Assembly: GCA_019187185.1 (NCBI GenBank)
Contig: JABAQU010000002.1
Coordinates: 124,001-188,000 of the forward strand
Direction: 5' to 3'
DNA from: Steroidobacteraceae bacterium
GTDB taxonomy: Bacteria > Pseudomonadota > Gammaproteobacteria > Steroidobacterales > Steroidobacteraceae
Length of the DNA: 64,000 nucleotides
Shown: piece by piece, positions 16,695 through 25,688 of the stretch
Layout: every line of letters begins with the position of its first letter
Position numbering within the stretch: the stretch's first letter is position 1
The notes under the pieces: model-generated
The model's database searches: none
Told to the model about the DNA's origin: nothing
Seen by the model: only the letters and a program-made list of their open reading frames with translations
Made by a program: the position numbers and the translations under genes

Positions 16695-17839
16695 TGGCAC
16701 GGCGCGAGGACGCGGACATCCTCGATTCGATCGAGCGCTGGGTCGAGCGTGAAGTGCGGCCGATCGCAAGGCACCACGACCACGCGGACGAGTACCCGCA
16801 CGAACTCGTCGGGCAGATGCAGGCGCTCGGCCTCTTCGGCGCCACGATCGGCGAAGAGTACGGCGGGCTCGGCCTGTCCGCGTCCACGTATGCACAGATC
16901 GTCACGACGATTGCCGCGGCCTGGATGGCGCCGGTCGGCATATTCAACTCGCACCTGATCATGGCCGCGTGCGTCGAGCGCCATGGCACGGCCGCGCAGA
17001 AGGCACATTGGCTGCCGCGCTTTGCGAGCGGGGAGCTGCGCGGCGGCATCGGGCTCACCGAGCCGGACGCCGGCACCGACCTGCAGGCGATCCGCACCGT
17101 CGCACGTCGCGACGGCGAGACCTATGTCATCGACGGCACCAAGACCTGGATCACGAACGGCATCCACGGCGAGTGCTTCGCGGTGCTCGTGAAGACCGAC
17201 CCCGCCGCCGTGCCGCGCCACGCGGGCATGTCGCTGTTCCTGTGCGAGAAGGGGCCGGGATTCACCGTCGGCAGGAAGCTGAAGAAGCTCGGCTACAAGG
17301 CGATCGACAGTGCGGAACTCGTGTTCGACGGCCATCGCGTCCCCGCCGACCGGCTGATCGGCGGCGTCGAGGGCCAGGGCTTCGTGCAGGCCGCCCAGGG
17401 GCTCGCGCTCGGCCGCATCAATGTCGCGGCACGCGGCGCCGGCATCGCCCAGGGTGCACTGCGCGAGGCGCTGCGCTATGCGCAGCAACGCAAGACTTTC
17501 GGCAAGCCGATTGCGCAGCACCAGGCGATCCAGCTGAAGCTCGCCGACATGGCGACGCGCGTCGAGGCCGCACGGCTCCTGATCCGCCAGGCTGCCGCGA
17601 AGTACGACTCGGGCGAACGCTGCGATCTCGAGGCGGGCATGGCGAAGCTGTTCGCCTCCGAGGCCGGAGTCGAGAACAGCCTCGAGGCGATGCGGATCTT
17701 CGGCGGCTACAGCTATTCGACCGAATTCGACATCGAGCGCTTCTACCGCGATGCGCCGCTCATGTGCATCGGCGAGGGCACGAACGAAATGCAGCGCATC
17801 ATCATCGCGCGCCAGTTGCTCGAGAGGAACCCGGTTTGA
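16694..17839 (+). CDS. Acyl-CoA dehydrogenase
   Basis: FAD-dependent dehydrogenase of 381 residues that introduces the alpha-beta double bond in an acyl-CoA. Family motifs are GGIGLTEPDAGTDLQAI, KTWITNGIHG, QQRKTFGKPIAQHQAIQ and the C-terminal IGEGTNEMQRIII, where Glu361 is the expected catalytic base. The ATG at 16694 shares one base with the stop of the MaoC gene and the gene ends in a TTGA overlap with the next CoA-transferase gene. Its place before the hydratase step suggests that it makes the enoyl-CoA that MaoC hydrates. Chain length cannot be told from the sequence. Confidence 0.94.
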   Translation: MARREDADILDSIERWVEREVRPIARHHDHADEYPHELVGQMQALGLFGATIGEEYGGLGLSASTYAQIVTTIAAAWMAPVGIFNSHLIMAACVERHGTAAQKAHWLPRFASGELRGGIGLTEPDAGTDLQAIRTVARRDGETYVIDGTKTWITNGIHGECFAVLVKTDPAAVPRHAGMSLFLCEKGPGFTVGRKLKKLGYKAIDSAELVFDGHRVPADRLIGGVEGQGFVQAAQGLALGRINVAARGAGIAQGALREALRYAQQRKTFGKPIAQHQAIQLKLADMATRVEAARLLIRQAAAKYDSGERCDLEAGMAKLFASEAGVENSLEAMRIFGGYSYSTEFDIERFYRDAPLMCIGEGTNEMQRIIIARQLLERNPV

Positions 17840-19032
17840 GCACTCCGCTGCCCCTCGCCGGGATCCGCGTGCTGACCTTCGAGAACTTCGGGGCGGGCCC
17901 GTTCGGCTCGATGTATCTCGCCGATCTCGGCGCGGAGGTCGTGAAGATCGAGAACCGCGGACAGGGTGGCGATGCGACGCGGAACATGGGGCCCTACTTC
18001 CTCGGCGAGAACGACAGTCACTTCTTCCAGACGTTCAATCTCAACAAGAAGAGCGTGACGCTCGACCTGAAGACGGCGCCCGGTCAGGCCGTGTTCCACC
18101 GGCTCGTCGGGACGGCCGACGCCGTGCTGAACAATCTGCGCGGCGACCAGCCCGACAAGCTCGGGCTCACGTACGAGGCGCTGCGCGGCGCCAACCCGCG
18201 CATCGTCTGTGCGCATCTGTCCGCCTACGGGCGCGACAACGAACGCCAGGCCTGGCCCGGGTACGACTACCTGATGCAGGCCGAAGCCGGTTACCTGCAC
18301 CTGACGGGCGAGCCGGGCACACCGCCGGCGCGCATGGGGCTGTCGATCGTCGACTTCATGACCGGCATCACGACGGCGCTGGCACTCGTCGCGGCGGTCC
18401 TCGACGCGCAGAAAAGCGGCCGCGGACGCGACATCGACGTGAGCCTCTTCGACGTCGCACTCCACCAGCTGTCCTATCCGGGCACCTGGTTCATCAACGA
18501 ACGGCACCGCACGGAGCGCCTGCCGCGCAGCTCGCATCCGTCCGCGACGCCGGTGCAGCTTTTCCGCACGCGGGACGGCTGGATGTTCCTGATGTGCATG
18601 ACCGACAAGTTCTGGCAGGCGCTGCTCGGCGCAATCGGCGCACCCGCGCTCGGCGAGGACCCGCGATTTGCGACGATGGCCGCACGCCGCGAACATCGCC
18701 CCGAGCTGACCGAGGCACTCGACGCCATCTTCGAGCGCGACACGACCGCCGCATGGCTCGCGAAGCTGCAGGGCGTGCTGCCCGCCGCACCGGTGCACGA
18801 CATGGAACAGGCGCTCGACAATCCGTTCGTTGCGCGCGTCGGCATGATCCAGCAGGTGCCGCACCCGCAGAAGGCGGGGTTTCGAGCGCTCGCGAACCCG
18901 ATCAAGCTCGACGGCGAGCGCCTGCGCGGCCGCGTCGGCTCGGCACTCGGCGCGGACACCCGCGAAATCCTGCGCGCAGCCGGCTACGCGGACGCCGAGA
19001 TCGACGACCTCGCCGCGCAGCGCGTGATCTGA
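17836..19032 (+). CDS. CaiB/BaiF class III CoA-transferase (second of three)
   Basis: Protein of 398 residues with the family fold: LAGIRVLTFENFGAGPFGSM, LGAEVVKIEN, and catalytic Asp144 in PGYDYLMQAEAG. The start is a TTG at 17836 whose TTGA overlaps the dehydrogenase stop codon; no ATG fits as well. It belongs to the subgroup with a GLSIVDFMTG stretch seen in succinyl-CoA-dependent transferases, though I cannot name donor or acceptor. It is followed after 11 bases by a third transferase gene only distantly like it, so the two probably serve different acids or form a heteromer. Confidence 0.92.
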   Translation: MSTPLPLAGIRVLTFENFGAGPFGSMYLADLGAEVVKIENRGQGGDATRNMGPYFLGENDSHFFQTFNLNKKSVTLDLKTAPGQAVFHRLVGTADAVLNNLRGDQPDKLGLTYEALRGANPRIVCAHLSAYGRDNERQAWPGYDYLMQAEAGYLHLTGEPGTPPARMGLSIVDFMTGITTALALVAAVLDAQKSGRGRDIDVSLFDVALHQLSYPGTWFINERHRTERLPRSSHPSATPVQLFRTRDGWMFLMCMTDKFWQALLGAIGAPALGEDPRFATMAARREHRPELTEALDAIFERDTTAAWLAKLQGVLPAAPVHDMEQALDNPFVARVGMIQQVPHPQKAGFRALANPIKLDGERLRGRVGSALGADTREILRAAGYADAEIDDLAAQRVI

Positions 19033-19043
19033 GGACGCCAGCG

Positions 19044-20168
19044 ATGAAACTCGAGGGGCTGCGCGTCATCGACCTGTCGCTCTACCTGCCGGGGCCGCAC
19101 ATGACGATGATGATGGCCGATCATGGCGCCGAGGTGATCAAGGTGGAGCCCCCCGGCGAGGGCGAGCCCAATCGCCACATCGGCGCCCTCGAGGACGGCA
19201 TCAGCATCTTCTTTCGCAACACCCATCGCGGCAAGCGCAGCGTGACGCTCGACCTCAAGGACCCTGCTGCCCGCGAGGCGCTGCTCGAACTCGCGGCCAC
19301 TGCGGACGTGTTCGTCGAGGCGTTTCGCCCGGGCGTCGTCGACCGACTCGGCGTCGGCTACCGCGACGTCGCGGCACGCAACCCGCGGATCGTCTACTGC
19401 TCGATCACGGCATACGGCCAGACGGGGCCCTATCGCGACAGGCCCGCGCACGACCTCGCGACCGAGGCGATGGCCGGTGTCGTGAGCCTGAACCTCGGCA
19501 ACGACGGCGAACCCGCGAACCCGCACGTGCCCGTCGCGGACCTGGCCGCCTCGATGCTCGCACTGTCGGGCGTGCTGATGGCGCTCCTGCGCCGCGGGAG
19601 TACCGGCCTCGGCGATTACCTCGACATCTCGATGCACGATGCGGCGCTCAGCTGCACGCCGAACATCACCGGCGAGGTGTTTGCACATCAGCGGGCACCG
19701 GTGGTGAAGGAGCAGCGCAGCCTCGGCGGCAGCGCGTTCTATCGCATCTACCGCACGCAGGACGGCCGCCACATCGTGCTCGGCGGGCAGGAGCCGAAGT
19801 TCATCCGTACGCTGCTCGGCGAACTCGGCCGGCCCGAGTTCATCGCGCTGTGCGAACGCGGCCCCGGCGCGCACCAGGCGCCGGTGATCGAGTTCCTGCG
19901 GGGCGTGTTCGCTGCGCGCACGCAGGCCGACTGGATCGAGTGGTTCCGCGGCAAGGACATCTGCTTCGCGCCGGTGAAGAACCTGCGCGAGGCCTTCGAC
20001 GACCCACACGCACAGGCACGCGGCATGCGGCTCGTGGACGAAAGCGGCCATGAACACATCGGCCTGCCGATCCGCTTCGCGCACGAGCCGGGGCGCGCCG
20101 ACCTCACGCTGCCCGCGCAGGGGGAGCACACGGCGCTTTATTTCCCGCAGCTGCCTGCCGGGCGGTAG
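19044..20168 (+). CDS. CaiB/BaiF class III CoA-transferase (third of three)
   Basis: Protein of 374 residues: LEGLRVIDLSLYLPGPHMT, HGAEVIKVEPPGEG, EAFRPGVVDRLG, and catalytic Asp137 in RPAHDLATEAMAG. It resembles the alpha-methylacyl-CoA racemase branch of the family, which uses the same Asp as a base, so racemase activity on 2-methylacyl-CoA is a real alternative to CoA transfer. It is in the MaoC operon with GGACGCCAGCG before its ATG, and 21 bases separate it from a small unknown gene. Confidence 0.9.
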   Translation: MKLEGLRVIDLSLYLPGPHMTMMMADHGAEVIKVEPPGEGEPNRHIGALEDGISIFFRNTHRGKRSVTLDLKDPAAREALLELAATADVFVEAFRPGVVDRLGVGYRDVAARNPRIVYCSITAYGQTGPYRDRPAHDLATEAMAGVVSLNLGNDGEPANPHVPVADLAASMLALSGVLMALLRRGSTGLGDYLDISMHDAALSCTPNITGEVFAHQRAPVVKEQRSLGGSAFYRIYRTQDGRHIVLGGQEPKFIRTLLGELGRPEFIALCERGPGAHQAPVIEFLRGVFAARTQADWIEWFRGKDICFAPVKNLREAFDDPHAQARGMRLVDESGHEHIGLPIRFAHEPGRADLTLPAQGEHTALYFPQLPAGR

Positions 20169-20189
20169 CTGCGACGGCAGCCGAATCGC

Positions 20190-20555
20190 GTGCCAACCGT
20201 GCTGATCGAACGCCTGCGCCCGTTGCTGCTCGCGCACGCGCGAGCCGCGCGCGTGACGACCTACAAGGAGCTGGCCGACCGCCTCGGGCTCGAGCCGCCG
20301 CACACCATCCATCGCGTCACCGAAGCGCTCGAAGCGCTGATGGCGGAGGATGTCGCGGCCGGGCGGCCATTGCTCGCCGCGCTCTGCGTCAGCCGGCTGC
20401 AGCACGGCCTGCCGGCCCGCGGGTTCTTCATCACCGCCCGCGATCTCGGGGTTTTTGCCGGGAGCCCCGAGGGCGAGGATGCGCAGAGGTTCCACGCGCA
20501 TGAACTCGAGCGCGCCTTCGCCTTCTATCGGCCATCGGGTGCCGCGCCGTCCTGA
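20190..20555 (+). CDS. Conserved-looking 121-residue protein, function unknown
   Basis: Small soluble protein with a GTG start. The segment RVTTYKELADRLGLEPP looks like a winged-helix element of the MGMT/Atl type (TTYxELAxxLG), followed by a predicted all-helical part and a compact C-terminus (GFFITARDLGVFAG, HELERAFAFY). It has no catalytic PCHR motif of methyltransferases. It is the last gene of the MaoC operon by spacing. It ends 25 bases before the convergent antiporter gene. I do not recognise the family. Confidence 0.65.
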   Translation: MPTVLIERLRPLLLAHARAARVTTYKELADRLGLEPPHTIHRVTEALEALMAEDVAAGRPLLAALCVSRLQHGLPARGFFITARDLGVFAGSPEGEDAQRFHAHELERAFAFYRPSGAAPS

Positions 20556-20579
20556 CCCTCGGGCGCGCAGCGACGCGTC

Positions 20580-22568
20580 TCATCCTGCGAGCAGCAGCGT
20601 CTCCGCATGTTCGATCGCCTCGGGCTGCCCGTAGACGACGACGATGTCGCCTTCGCGCAGCACGGTGCCCTCCTCCGGTTCGCGACCGAGGATGCCCTGG
20701 CGGCGAATGCCGGTGAACGCGACCTCGGCGCCGCGCTCGCGCACGTTCGCGAGCGTGCGCCCGACGGCCCAGGCGCCGGGCGGCAACACGATGGACCGGA
20801 GTTCCTCGCGGAAGGCATGCGTCTCGTCGATCGGGCGTGCATCGTCGCGGCGGAAGATGCTGCGCAGCGCCGCGTAGCGGTTGCCGCGGATATCGCCTAC
20901 CGTGCGCATCACGCGCCCCGGCGGCACGTGCAGCTGCATCAGCACGTGCGAGACCAGCATCAGGCTCGCCTCGAACGTCTCCGGCACGACTTCGGTGGCA
21001 CCCGCGGCCTTCAGGTCGCCGAGGCGCGAGTCGTCCTGCGTGCGCACGAGCACCGGCACATCGGCGCGCAGGCGCCGGATCGAACGCAGGATGCCGATCG
21101 ATACGGACGGGTTTGCGAACGTGATGATGACGGCGCTCGCGGTGGCGAGCCCGACCCGGGTCAGCACTTCCTCGTCCGCGGAATCGCCGAACAGCACCGG
21201 GTCGCCCGCCTGCCGGGCCGCGCGGATGCGTACCGGGTCGAGGTCGAGCGCGATGTACTCGAAACCCTGGGACTCGAGCACGCGCGCGATGTTCTGGCCG
21301 ACGCGACCGAAACCGCAGAGCACGACGTGCTCGCGCCGCGCGACGGCGTCGGCCGCTTCGTTCTCGCGGCTGAGCGCGGTCGCACGCGGCCCCCGCTCGC
21401 GCAGCACGAAGCGCGCGATGTGCCGGTTGTTGCGCAGGATGAACGGGCTCAGCACCATCGAGAGCACGATCGCGACGAGGAGCGGCTGCACGATCCGCGG
21501 ATCCGCCGCGCCGCTTTGCAGCAGGATGGTGAGGATCGCGACGCCGAACTCGCCGCCGATCGACACGACGATGCCGGTGCGCACCGCCTTGAAGGTCGAT
21601 GGCTCGAAGATGCGTACCGCGACCGACGCGCACAGCCACTTGACGGTCAGCAGGCCCGCGAGCACGGCCGAGACCAGCAGGAATTCGTGTCGCAGCAGCC
21701 CGACGTCGAGCAGGGTGCCGACGGAAATGAAGAAGAGCCCGAGCAGGATGTCGCGAAACGGCCGGATCACCGACTCGATCTGGTGCCGGTATTCGGTCTC
21801 GGCGAGCATCATGCCCGCAAGGAACGCACCGAGGGCCATCGAGAGGCCCGCGAGATGCGAGGTCCATGCGGACGCGAGCACCACGAGCAGCACGGTGAGC
21901 GTGAACAGTTCGCGCAGCCGGCTGTGGGCGATCTCGTAGAACAGCGGCCGCAGCAGCCACCGCCCCGCGGCCCACACGACGCCGATCGCGAGCACGCCGC
22001 CGATCACCGCGCTCACGCTCGCGGCCAGCGAGAACTCCTCGCCGCCGCGCGCCAGGGCCGATGCGAGGGCGAGCAGCGGCACGAACGCGATGTCCTGGAA
22101 GAGAAGGATGCTGAACGCGAGCCGCCCGTGCGTGCGATTGAGTTCCGCCTGGTCGGTCAGCTGGTGCAGGATGATGGCCGTCGAACTCATCGCGACGGCG
22201 CCCCCGAGCACGATGGCCCGTGCGACCGGGACTGCGAACAGCACGCCGATCAACGCGAACGCGCCGGAGGTCAGGAACACCTGCACGGCGCCGAGCCCGA
22301 AGACCTCCCGGCGCATCGCGATCATGCGCGGCCAGGAGAACTCGAGACCGAGCGTGAAGAGCAGGAACACGACACCGAGTTCGGCCAGCAGGTTCGTGGT
22401 GTCGGAGGCGACGAAGATGCCGACCGCGTGCGTACCGAGCAGCATGCCGACCGCGAGGTAGCCGAGGATCGCCGGCAGCCCCAGGCGACGCGCGATCGTC
22501 ACGACCACGACCGCGGCCGCGAGCAGGATCAGGATCTGCGTGAGCGGTTGTTCGACCACCGGCGACAA
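20580..22568 (-). CDS. CPA2-family cation:proton antiporter with TrkA domains (KefB/YbaL-like)
   Basis: Inner-membrane exchanger of 662 residues. About twelve hydrophobic segments make the Na+/H+-exchanger domain (residues 1-390; ELGVVFLLFTLGLEFSW, AVAMSSTAIILHQL). A TrkA-N Rossmann domain follows (VVLCGFGRVGQNIARVLES, GxGxxG), then a TrkA-C domain (residues about 580-660; VLREGDIVVVYG). This is the layout of glutathione-gated K+ efflux and related antiporters. The first start is a TTG at 22568; a GTG at 22559 is an equally good choice. It is monocistronic or the tail of the upstream operon, whose last gene ends 22 bases away. Confidence 0.92.
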   Translation of the reverse strand: MSPVVEQPLTQILILLAAAVVVVTIARRLGLPAILGYLAVGMLLGTHAVGIFVASDTTNLLAELGVVFLLFTLGLEFSWPRMIAMRREVFGLGAVQVFLTSGAFALIGVLFAVPVARAIVLGGAVAMSSTAIILHQLTDQAELNRTHGRLAFSILLFQDIAFVPLLALASALARGGEEFSLAASVSAVIGGVLAIGVVWAAGRWLLRPLFYEIAHSRLRELFTLTVLLVVLASAWTSHLAGLSMALGAFLAGMMLAETEYRHQIESVIRPFRDILLGLFFISVGTLLDVGLLRHEFLLVSAVLAGLLTVKWLCASVAVRIFEPSTFKAVRTGIVVSIGGEFGVAILTILLQSGAADPRIVQPLLVAIVLSMVLSPFILRNNRHIARFVLRERGPRATALSRENEAADAVARREHVVLCGFGRVGQNIARVLESQGFEYIALDLDPVRIRAARQAGDPVLFGDSADEEVLTRVGLATASAVIITFANPSVSIGILRSIRRLRADVPVLVRTQDDSRLGDLKAAGATEVVPETFEASLMLVSHVLMQLHVPPGRVMRTVGDIRGNRYAALRSIFRRDDARPIDETHAFREELRSIVLPPGAWAVGRTLANVRERGAEVAFTGIRRQGILGREPEEGTVLREGDIVVVYGQPEAIEHAETLLLAG

Positions 22569-22590
22569 TATGCCACAGGCGGCTCCGCCG

Positions 22591-22950
22591 TCAGGTATTC
22601 ATCAGCACCGTGGTGTCGTAGCGCTCGAAGCCGTGGATCGCCCGGCGGTAGGCATTGAGCACGAGCTTCTCGGCCACCTTGTCCGAGCGGGGCGAGAGGA
22701 GCATCCGCAGCACCACGTCGTCCGCCGGTCGCGTGCGGTCCTCGGCGAGCAGCTGCTCGAGCACGCGCGTCACCCGGTGGAAGAGCTCGTTGACGAAGCG
22801 CAGGTGCGCGGTATCCGCGACCTGCTCGTTGCCCGGGCCGTAGGTGCTGCGCGCCTCCTCGGCGAGCTCGTGCAGGAACGCGTTCAGGAGCCGCGCCTTG
22901 TCGAGCACGCGCAGCTCGCCGAAGTACTGGATCTCGGATTGCAGGTTCAC
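22591..22950 (-). CDS. Small helical protein at the end of the ExbBD/TPR operon, unknown
   Basis: Protein of 119 residues starting at GTG 22950, 21 bases after the AgmX-like gene. It is predicted to be all helical and soluble (KARLLNAFLHELAEEARSTYG, LRFVNELFHRVTRVLEQLL). It has no signal peptide or known motif. By strand and spacing it is the last gene of the proton-channel operon and could be a cytoplasmic accessory of that machine. Confidence 0.65.
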   Translation of the reverse strand: MNLQSEIQYFGELRVLDKARLLNAFLHELAEEARSTYGPGNEQVADTAHLRFVNELFHRVTRVLEQLLAEDRTRPADDVVLRMLLSPRSDKVAEKLVLNAYRRAIHGFERYDTTVLMNT

Positions 22951-22971
22951 GCTCGCCTCGCCACACCCGTC

Positions 22972-23898
22972 CTAGGCGGGGAAGAAGTCGATCGGTTTCG
23001 TCGTCGTGATCGTCTCGACGTCGCGCGCCTCGAAGCGGAACAGGCGCACTCGCGCGACGATCTTGCGCTCGAGTTCCGGATCCTTGATCTCGCTCGACAC
23101 GACCCGGCACATCGTCACCTCGCCCGATGGCGCAATGGTGAACTCCAGCACCATCTTGCCCTGCAGGTCAGGTTGCTCGCGCAGCGCGCGGCTGTAAAGG
23201 GCATAGATCGCGCCCTTGTTCCTGTCGAACACGAGCTCGATTTCCTCGCGGCTGCGTGACGCCTTGCCGCTCACGCCCGAACGCGTGGCCGCCTCGCCGC
23301 GACCGCCGACCGGCACCCCGGCGGGCATGCCCATGCGCGTCGTGTTGTGGCCCTCGAGGCTGCCGGCGCCCGCGCCGAAGCCGCGGCTCGAGTTGGTCGA
23401 CGCGATGCCGCCGCTCGCGGCGCCGACCTTGGACGTGATCAGCGAGCGTTCCGCGCGGCTGTCCGCCCCGACGGCGCCGGTCAGGTTGCGGGTCTGCTCC
23501 ACCGGCACGATCGGCAGGTTCTGCCGCAGGTCCGCGAGTTCGTCCTGGAACTGGTTGACGGCCTTCTGCGCCTTCTTGCGCGCCTCCGCCGTGCGGTCGA
23601 CCGGCACGACGGGCTTCGGCGTGATCGCGGCGACCTTCACCTCGGGCTTTGGCTCCTCCTTCGGCGGCGGTGGCGGCGGAGGGGGCGGCGGCGGCTGGTA
23701 GTCGAGCATCACCTTCGCGAGGCGCTGCGGCACCTCCTCGGCCACCGTGCGCTTCGGCACCGGCAGGAACGGAATCACGAGCGCCGCGACGACGACCACG
23801 GCGAGCGCGATCGTCAGGAAGCGGCGCAGCCGGTCCTGCTCCTCGGGGTCGACGTCCCAGGGCAGGTCGAACTGCCGGTAGTACGGGGCGAGGATCAT
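22972..23898 (-). CDS. AgmX/PglI C-terminal-domain, TonB-like periplasmic transducer
   Basis: Protein of 308 residues with TonB architecture: short cytoplasmic tail, one transmembrane helix at about residues 27-47, an uninterrupted run of eleven prolines at 69-79 followed by KEEPKPEVK, a flexible Gly/Ser-rich middle, and a C-terminal domain at about 215-308 (RNKGAIYALYSRALREQPDL ... GKMVLEFTIAPSGEV) of the AgmX/PglI type. It would carry force from the ExbB/ExbD channel across the periplasm. Its ATG overlaps the second exbD stop (ATGA). Unlike TonB for iron uptake, it sits with TPR proteins, as in the Myxococcus Agl/Glt motility cluster. Confidence 0.85.
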   Translation of the reverse strand: MILAPYYRQFDLPWDVDPEEQDRLRRFLTIALAVVVVAALVIPFLPVPKRTVAEEVPQRLAKVMLDYQPPPPPPPPPPPKEEPKPEVKVAAITPKPVVPVDRTAEARKKAQKAVNQFQDELADLRQNLPIVPVEQTRNLTGAVGADSRAERSLITSKVGAASGGIASTNSSRGFGAGAGSLEGHNTTRMGMPAGVPVGGRGEAATRSGVSGKASRSREEIELVFDRNKGAIYALYSRALREQPDLQGKMVLEFTIAPSGEVTMCRVVSSEIKDPELERKIVARVRLFRFEARDVETITTTKPIDFFPA

Positions 23899-24416
23899 GC
23901 CGGCTTGAAGCCGGTCGGCACCGGCTTCTCCTTCTGCAGCGTGGCGAGCGAAATGCGGCCGTAATCGGCATCCGTGCACGTCGCCATCACTTTCTTCAGC
24001 ACGTCGTACGGAATCGACTTGTCGCCGAGGATCGTGATCTCGCGGGCAGCGAGGTCTTTCTCGGTCATCGCGCGTCCGACCAGCATCGGCCGCTTGAGCG
24101 CGGCGAGCAGCGGCTCGATCAGCGGCGAATCCGACGAGCGGATCGCGGCGAGCGACGTGACGTGCTCACCCTGCACGAACAGGTCGGTCGTCGTCACCAT
24201 CAGCACGACCGAATCCTTCGGCTGCGCCTCGGCGATCGACTGCGGGATCTCGATGCCCTTCGTGTTCTGGATGACCTCGACTTCCGTCGAGTACACGAGC
24301 AGGAACATCACGAGCACGGTCAGGATGTCGATCATCGGGATGAGGTTCAGCTCGAGGCCACCCTTGTGGCGCTCGTGGCTCTTCGCCATGCGGCGGGCGC
24401 GCCCGGACATGCTCAC
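23895..24416 (-). CDS. ExbD/TolR-family proton-channel subunit (second copy)
   Basis: Protein of 173 residues with one transmembrane helix and the essential Asp30 in LNLIPMIDILTVLVMFLLVY, and a periplasmic domain. Subunit of a proton-motive-force-driven channel with the ExbB-type protein. A GTG start at 24416 overlaps the stop of the other exbD-like gene (GTGA). The two copies differ strongly outside the helix and probably occupy distinct places in one complex, as AglS/AglV do in Myxococcus. Confidence 0.92.
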   Translation of the reverse strand: MSMSGRARRMAKSHERHKGGLELNLIPMIDILTVLVMFLLVYSTEVEVIQNTKGIEIPQSIAEAQPKDSVVLMVTTTDLFVQGEHVTSLAAIRSSDSPLIEPLLAALKRPMLVGRAMTEKDLAAREITILGDKSIPYDVLKKVMATCTDADYGRISLATLQKEKPVPTGFKPA

Positions 24417-24943
24417 GGGGCACCTCCCTTCGCTGCATCGATCTGCGGCGCATCCCCGATCGAAATGTCGGGGAACAGTTCAGCCTGCACGGTGCGGCCG
24501 GCGTCGTCCACTTCGAGGACCCGCACCTTGTCCATCACCTGCACCAGCGTGTCGTACGGCGTGTCGGGCTCGAGGAGGATGGTGGCGGCCGTCATCTCGG
24601 GGAACTTCGCCTTGACGCGCTGCAGGTAGCCGGCGAGGCCGGCGTAGTCGTAGCCCGCCGCATTGCTCGGCAGCGGCGCGAGCGGCCCGCTGTTGCGGTC
24701 GGCGACGACGAGCTCGTTCCTGCGCACGATCACCTCGAGCTGCAGGCCCTTCGGCGGTTCACGGAACTCGGCGAGCCGCGCAGGCAGGTTCAGCTCGAGA
24801 ATCACGGTGCGCGAGAACACCGCGGTCATCAGCAGGAAGGTCACGAGCACGATGAAGATGTCGATCATCGGCACGAGCAGCAGCTCGGCCGGCCGACGCC
24901 CGCGCCGCGCGATCTTCCGGGCCTCGTAGGAGGACCTGCGCAT
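24413..24943 (-). CDS. ExbD/TolR-family proton-channel subunit (first copy)
   Basis: Protein of 176 residues; transmembrane helix with the essential Asp28 in LLLVPMIDIFIVLVTFLL, preceded by a basic tail (ARKIARRGRRPAE), then a periplasmic domain that ends in VQAELFPDISIGD. It lies 17 bases after the ExbB-type gene and overlaps the second exbD copy by four bases. ExbD proteins gate proton flow through the ExbB pentamer and contact the transducer protein. Confidence 0.92.
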   Translation of the reverse strand: MRRSSYEARKIARRGRRPAELLLVPMIDIFIVLVTFLLMTAVFSRTVILELNLPARLAEFREPPKGLQLEVIVRRNELVVADRNSGPLAPLPSNAAGYDYAGLAGYLQRVKAKFPEMTAATILLEPDTPYDTLVQVMDKVRVLEVDDAGRTVQAELFPDISIGDAPQIDAAKGGAP

Positions 24944-24960
24944 CGCTCACTCCTCGCGTG

Positions 24961-25614
24961 TCACGCCGCGGCGGGAGCGTCGGGGCGACGCTCGGTGATC
25001 GAGTTCAGGAACTTCACCGACGCCATCTCGAGGCTGTCGATCAGCGCCGTGGTGCGCGACTGCAGCCACGCGTGGATGAACAGCAGCGGGACCGCGGTCA
25101 GCAGGCCGAACGCCGTGCAGTTCATCGCGACCGAGATGCTCGCCGACAGCAGGTTCGCCTTCTCGGCCGGGTTCACGGTCGCGACCGCCGCGAAGGCGTG
25201 GATCAGGCCGAACACGGTGCCGAGGAGCCCGAGCAGTGTCGCGAGATTGGCGAAGGTCGCGAGATAGTGGGTGCGCCGCTCGATCTTCGGCACCACCTCC
25301 ATGAGGCTCTCCTCCATCGCCTTCTCGATGTCGTCGCGGCGACGCGCCGAGGCGACGCGCGCCAGGCCGTAATTCAGGATCTGGCCGATCGCCGAATCCG
25401 ACTTCGAGGTGACCTGCACGGCGGAACGGAAATCGCCGCGCTGCAGGAACGGCGTGATCTCCGACCACAGTGCGCGGTTGCGTCGCCCGACATTCCACAG
25501 GTAAATGAAGCGCTCGGCCGCGATCGCGAGCCCGAGCACGAGCACGATGGCGATGGGCAGCATCCAGTGCCCTCCGCCCTGGAAGAAACGAACAATCGAG
25601 CTATAGAGTTCCAT
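24961..25614 (-). CDS. MotA/TolQ/ExbB-family proton-channel protein
   Basis: Protein of 217 residues with three transmembrane helices (about 18-40, 120-150, 160-190). The conserved channel region reads ATFANLATLLGLLGTVFGLI and ISVAMNCTAFGLLTAVPLL. It forms the pentameric stator with the two ExbD-like proteins. I use the ATG at 25614, which has AGGAGTGAGG just upstream, rather than a start 33 bases earlier. The 74 bases before it are AT-rich for this genome and could hold an internal promoter. Confidence 0.93.
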   Translation of the reverse strand: MELYSSIVRFFQGGGHWMLPIAIVLVLGLAIAAERFIYLWNVGRRNRALWSEITPFLQRGDFRSAVQVTSKSDSAIGQILNYGLARVASARRRDDIEKAMEESLMEVVPKIERRTHYLATFANLATLLGLLGTVFGLIHAFAAVATVNPAEKANLLSASISVAMNCTAFGLLTAVPLLFIHAWLQSRTTALIDSLEMASVKFLNSITERRPDAPAAA

Positions 25615-25688
25615 CGACCTCACTCCTCGCGAAAACCAGCTGGCCAAGCATCAGCAAACTGAATGACATAACCCCAAAAAGCTGCGAC

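Noticed and set aside
22972-25614. Ordinary TonB-ExbB-ExbD iron-uptake operon
   Set aside because: The transducer has an AgmX/PglI-type end, there are two ExbD copies and large TPR proteins, and no receptor or siderophore gene belongs to the operon.
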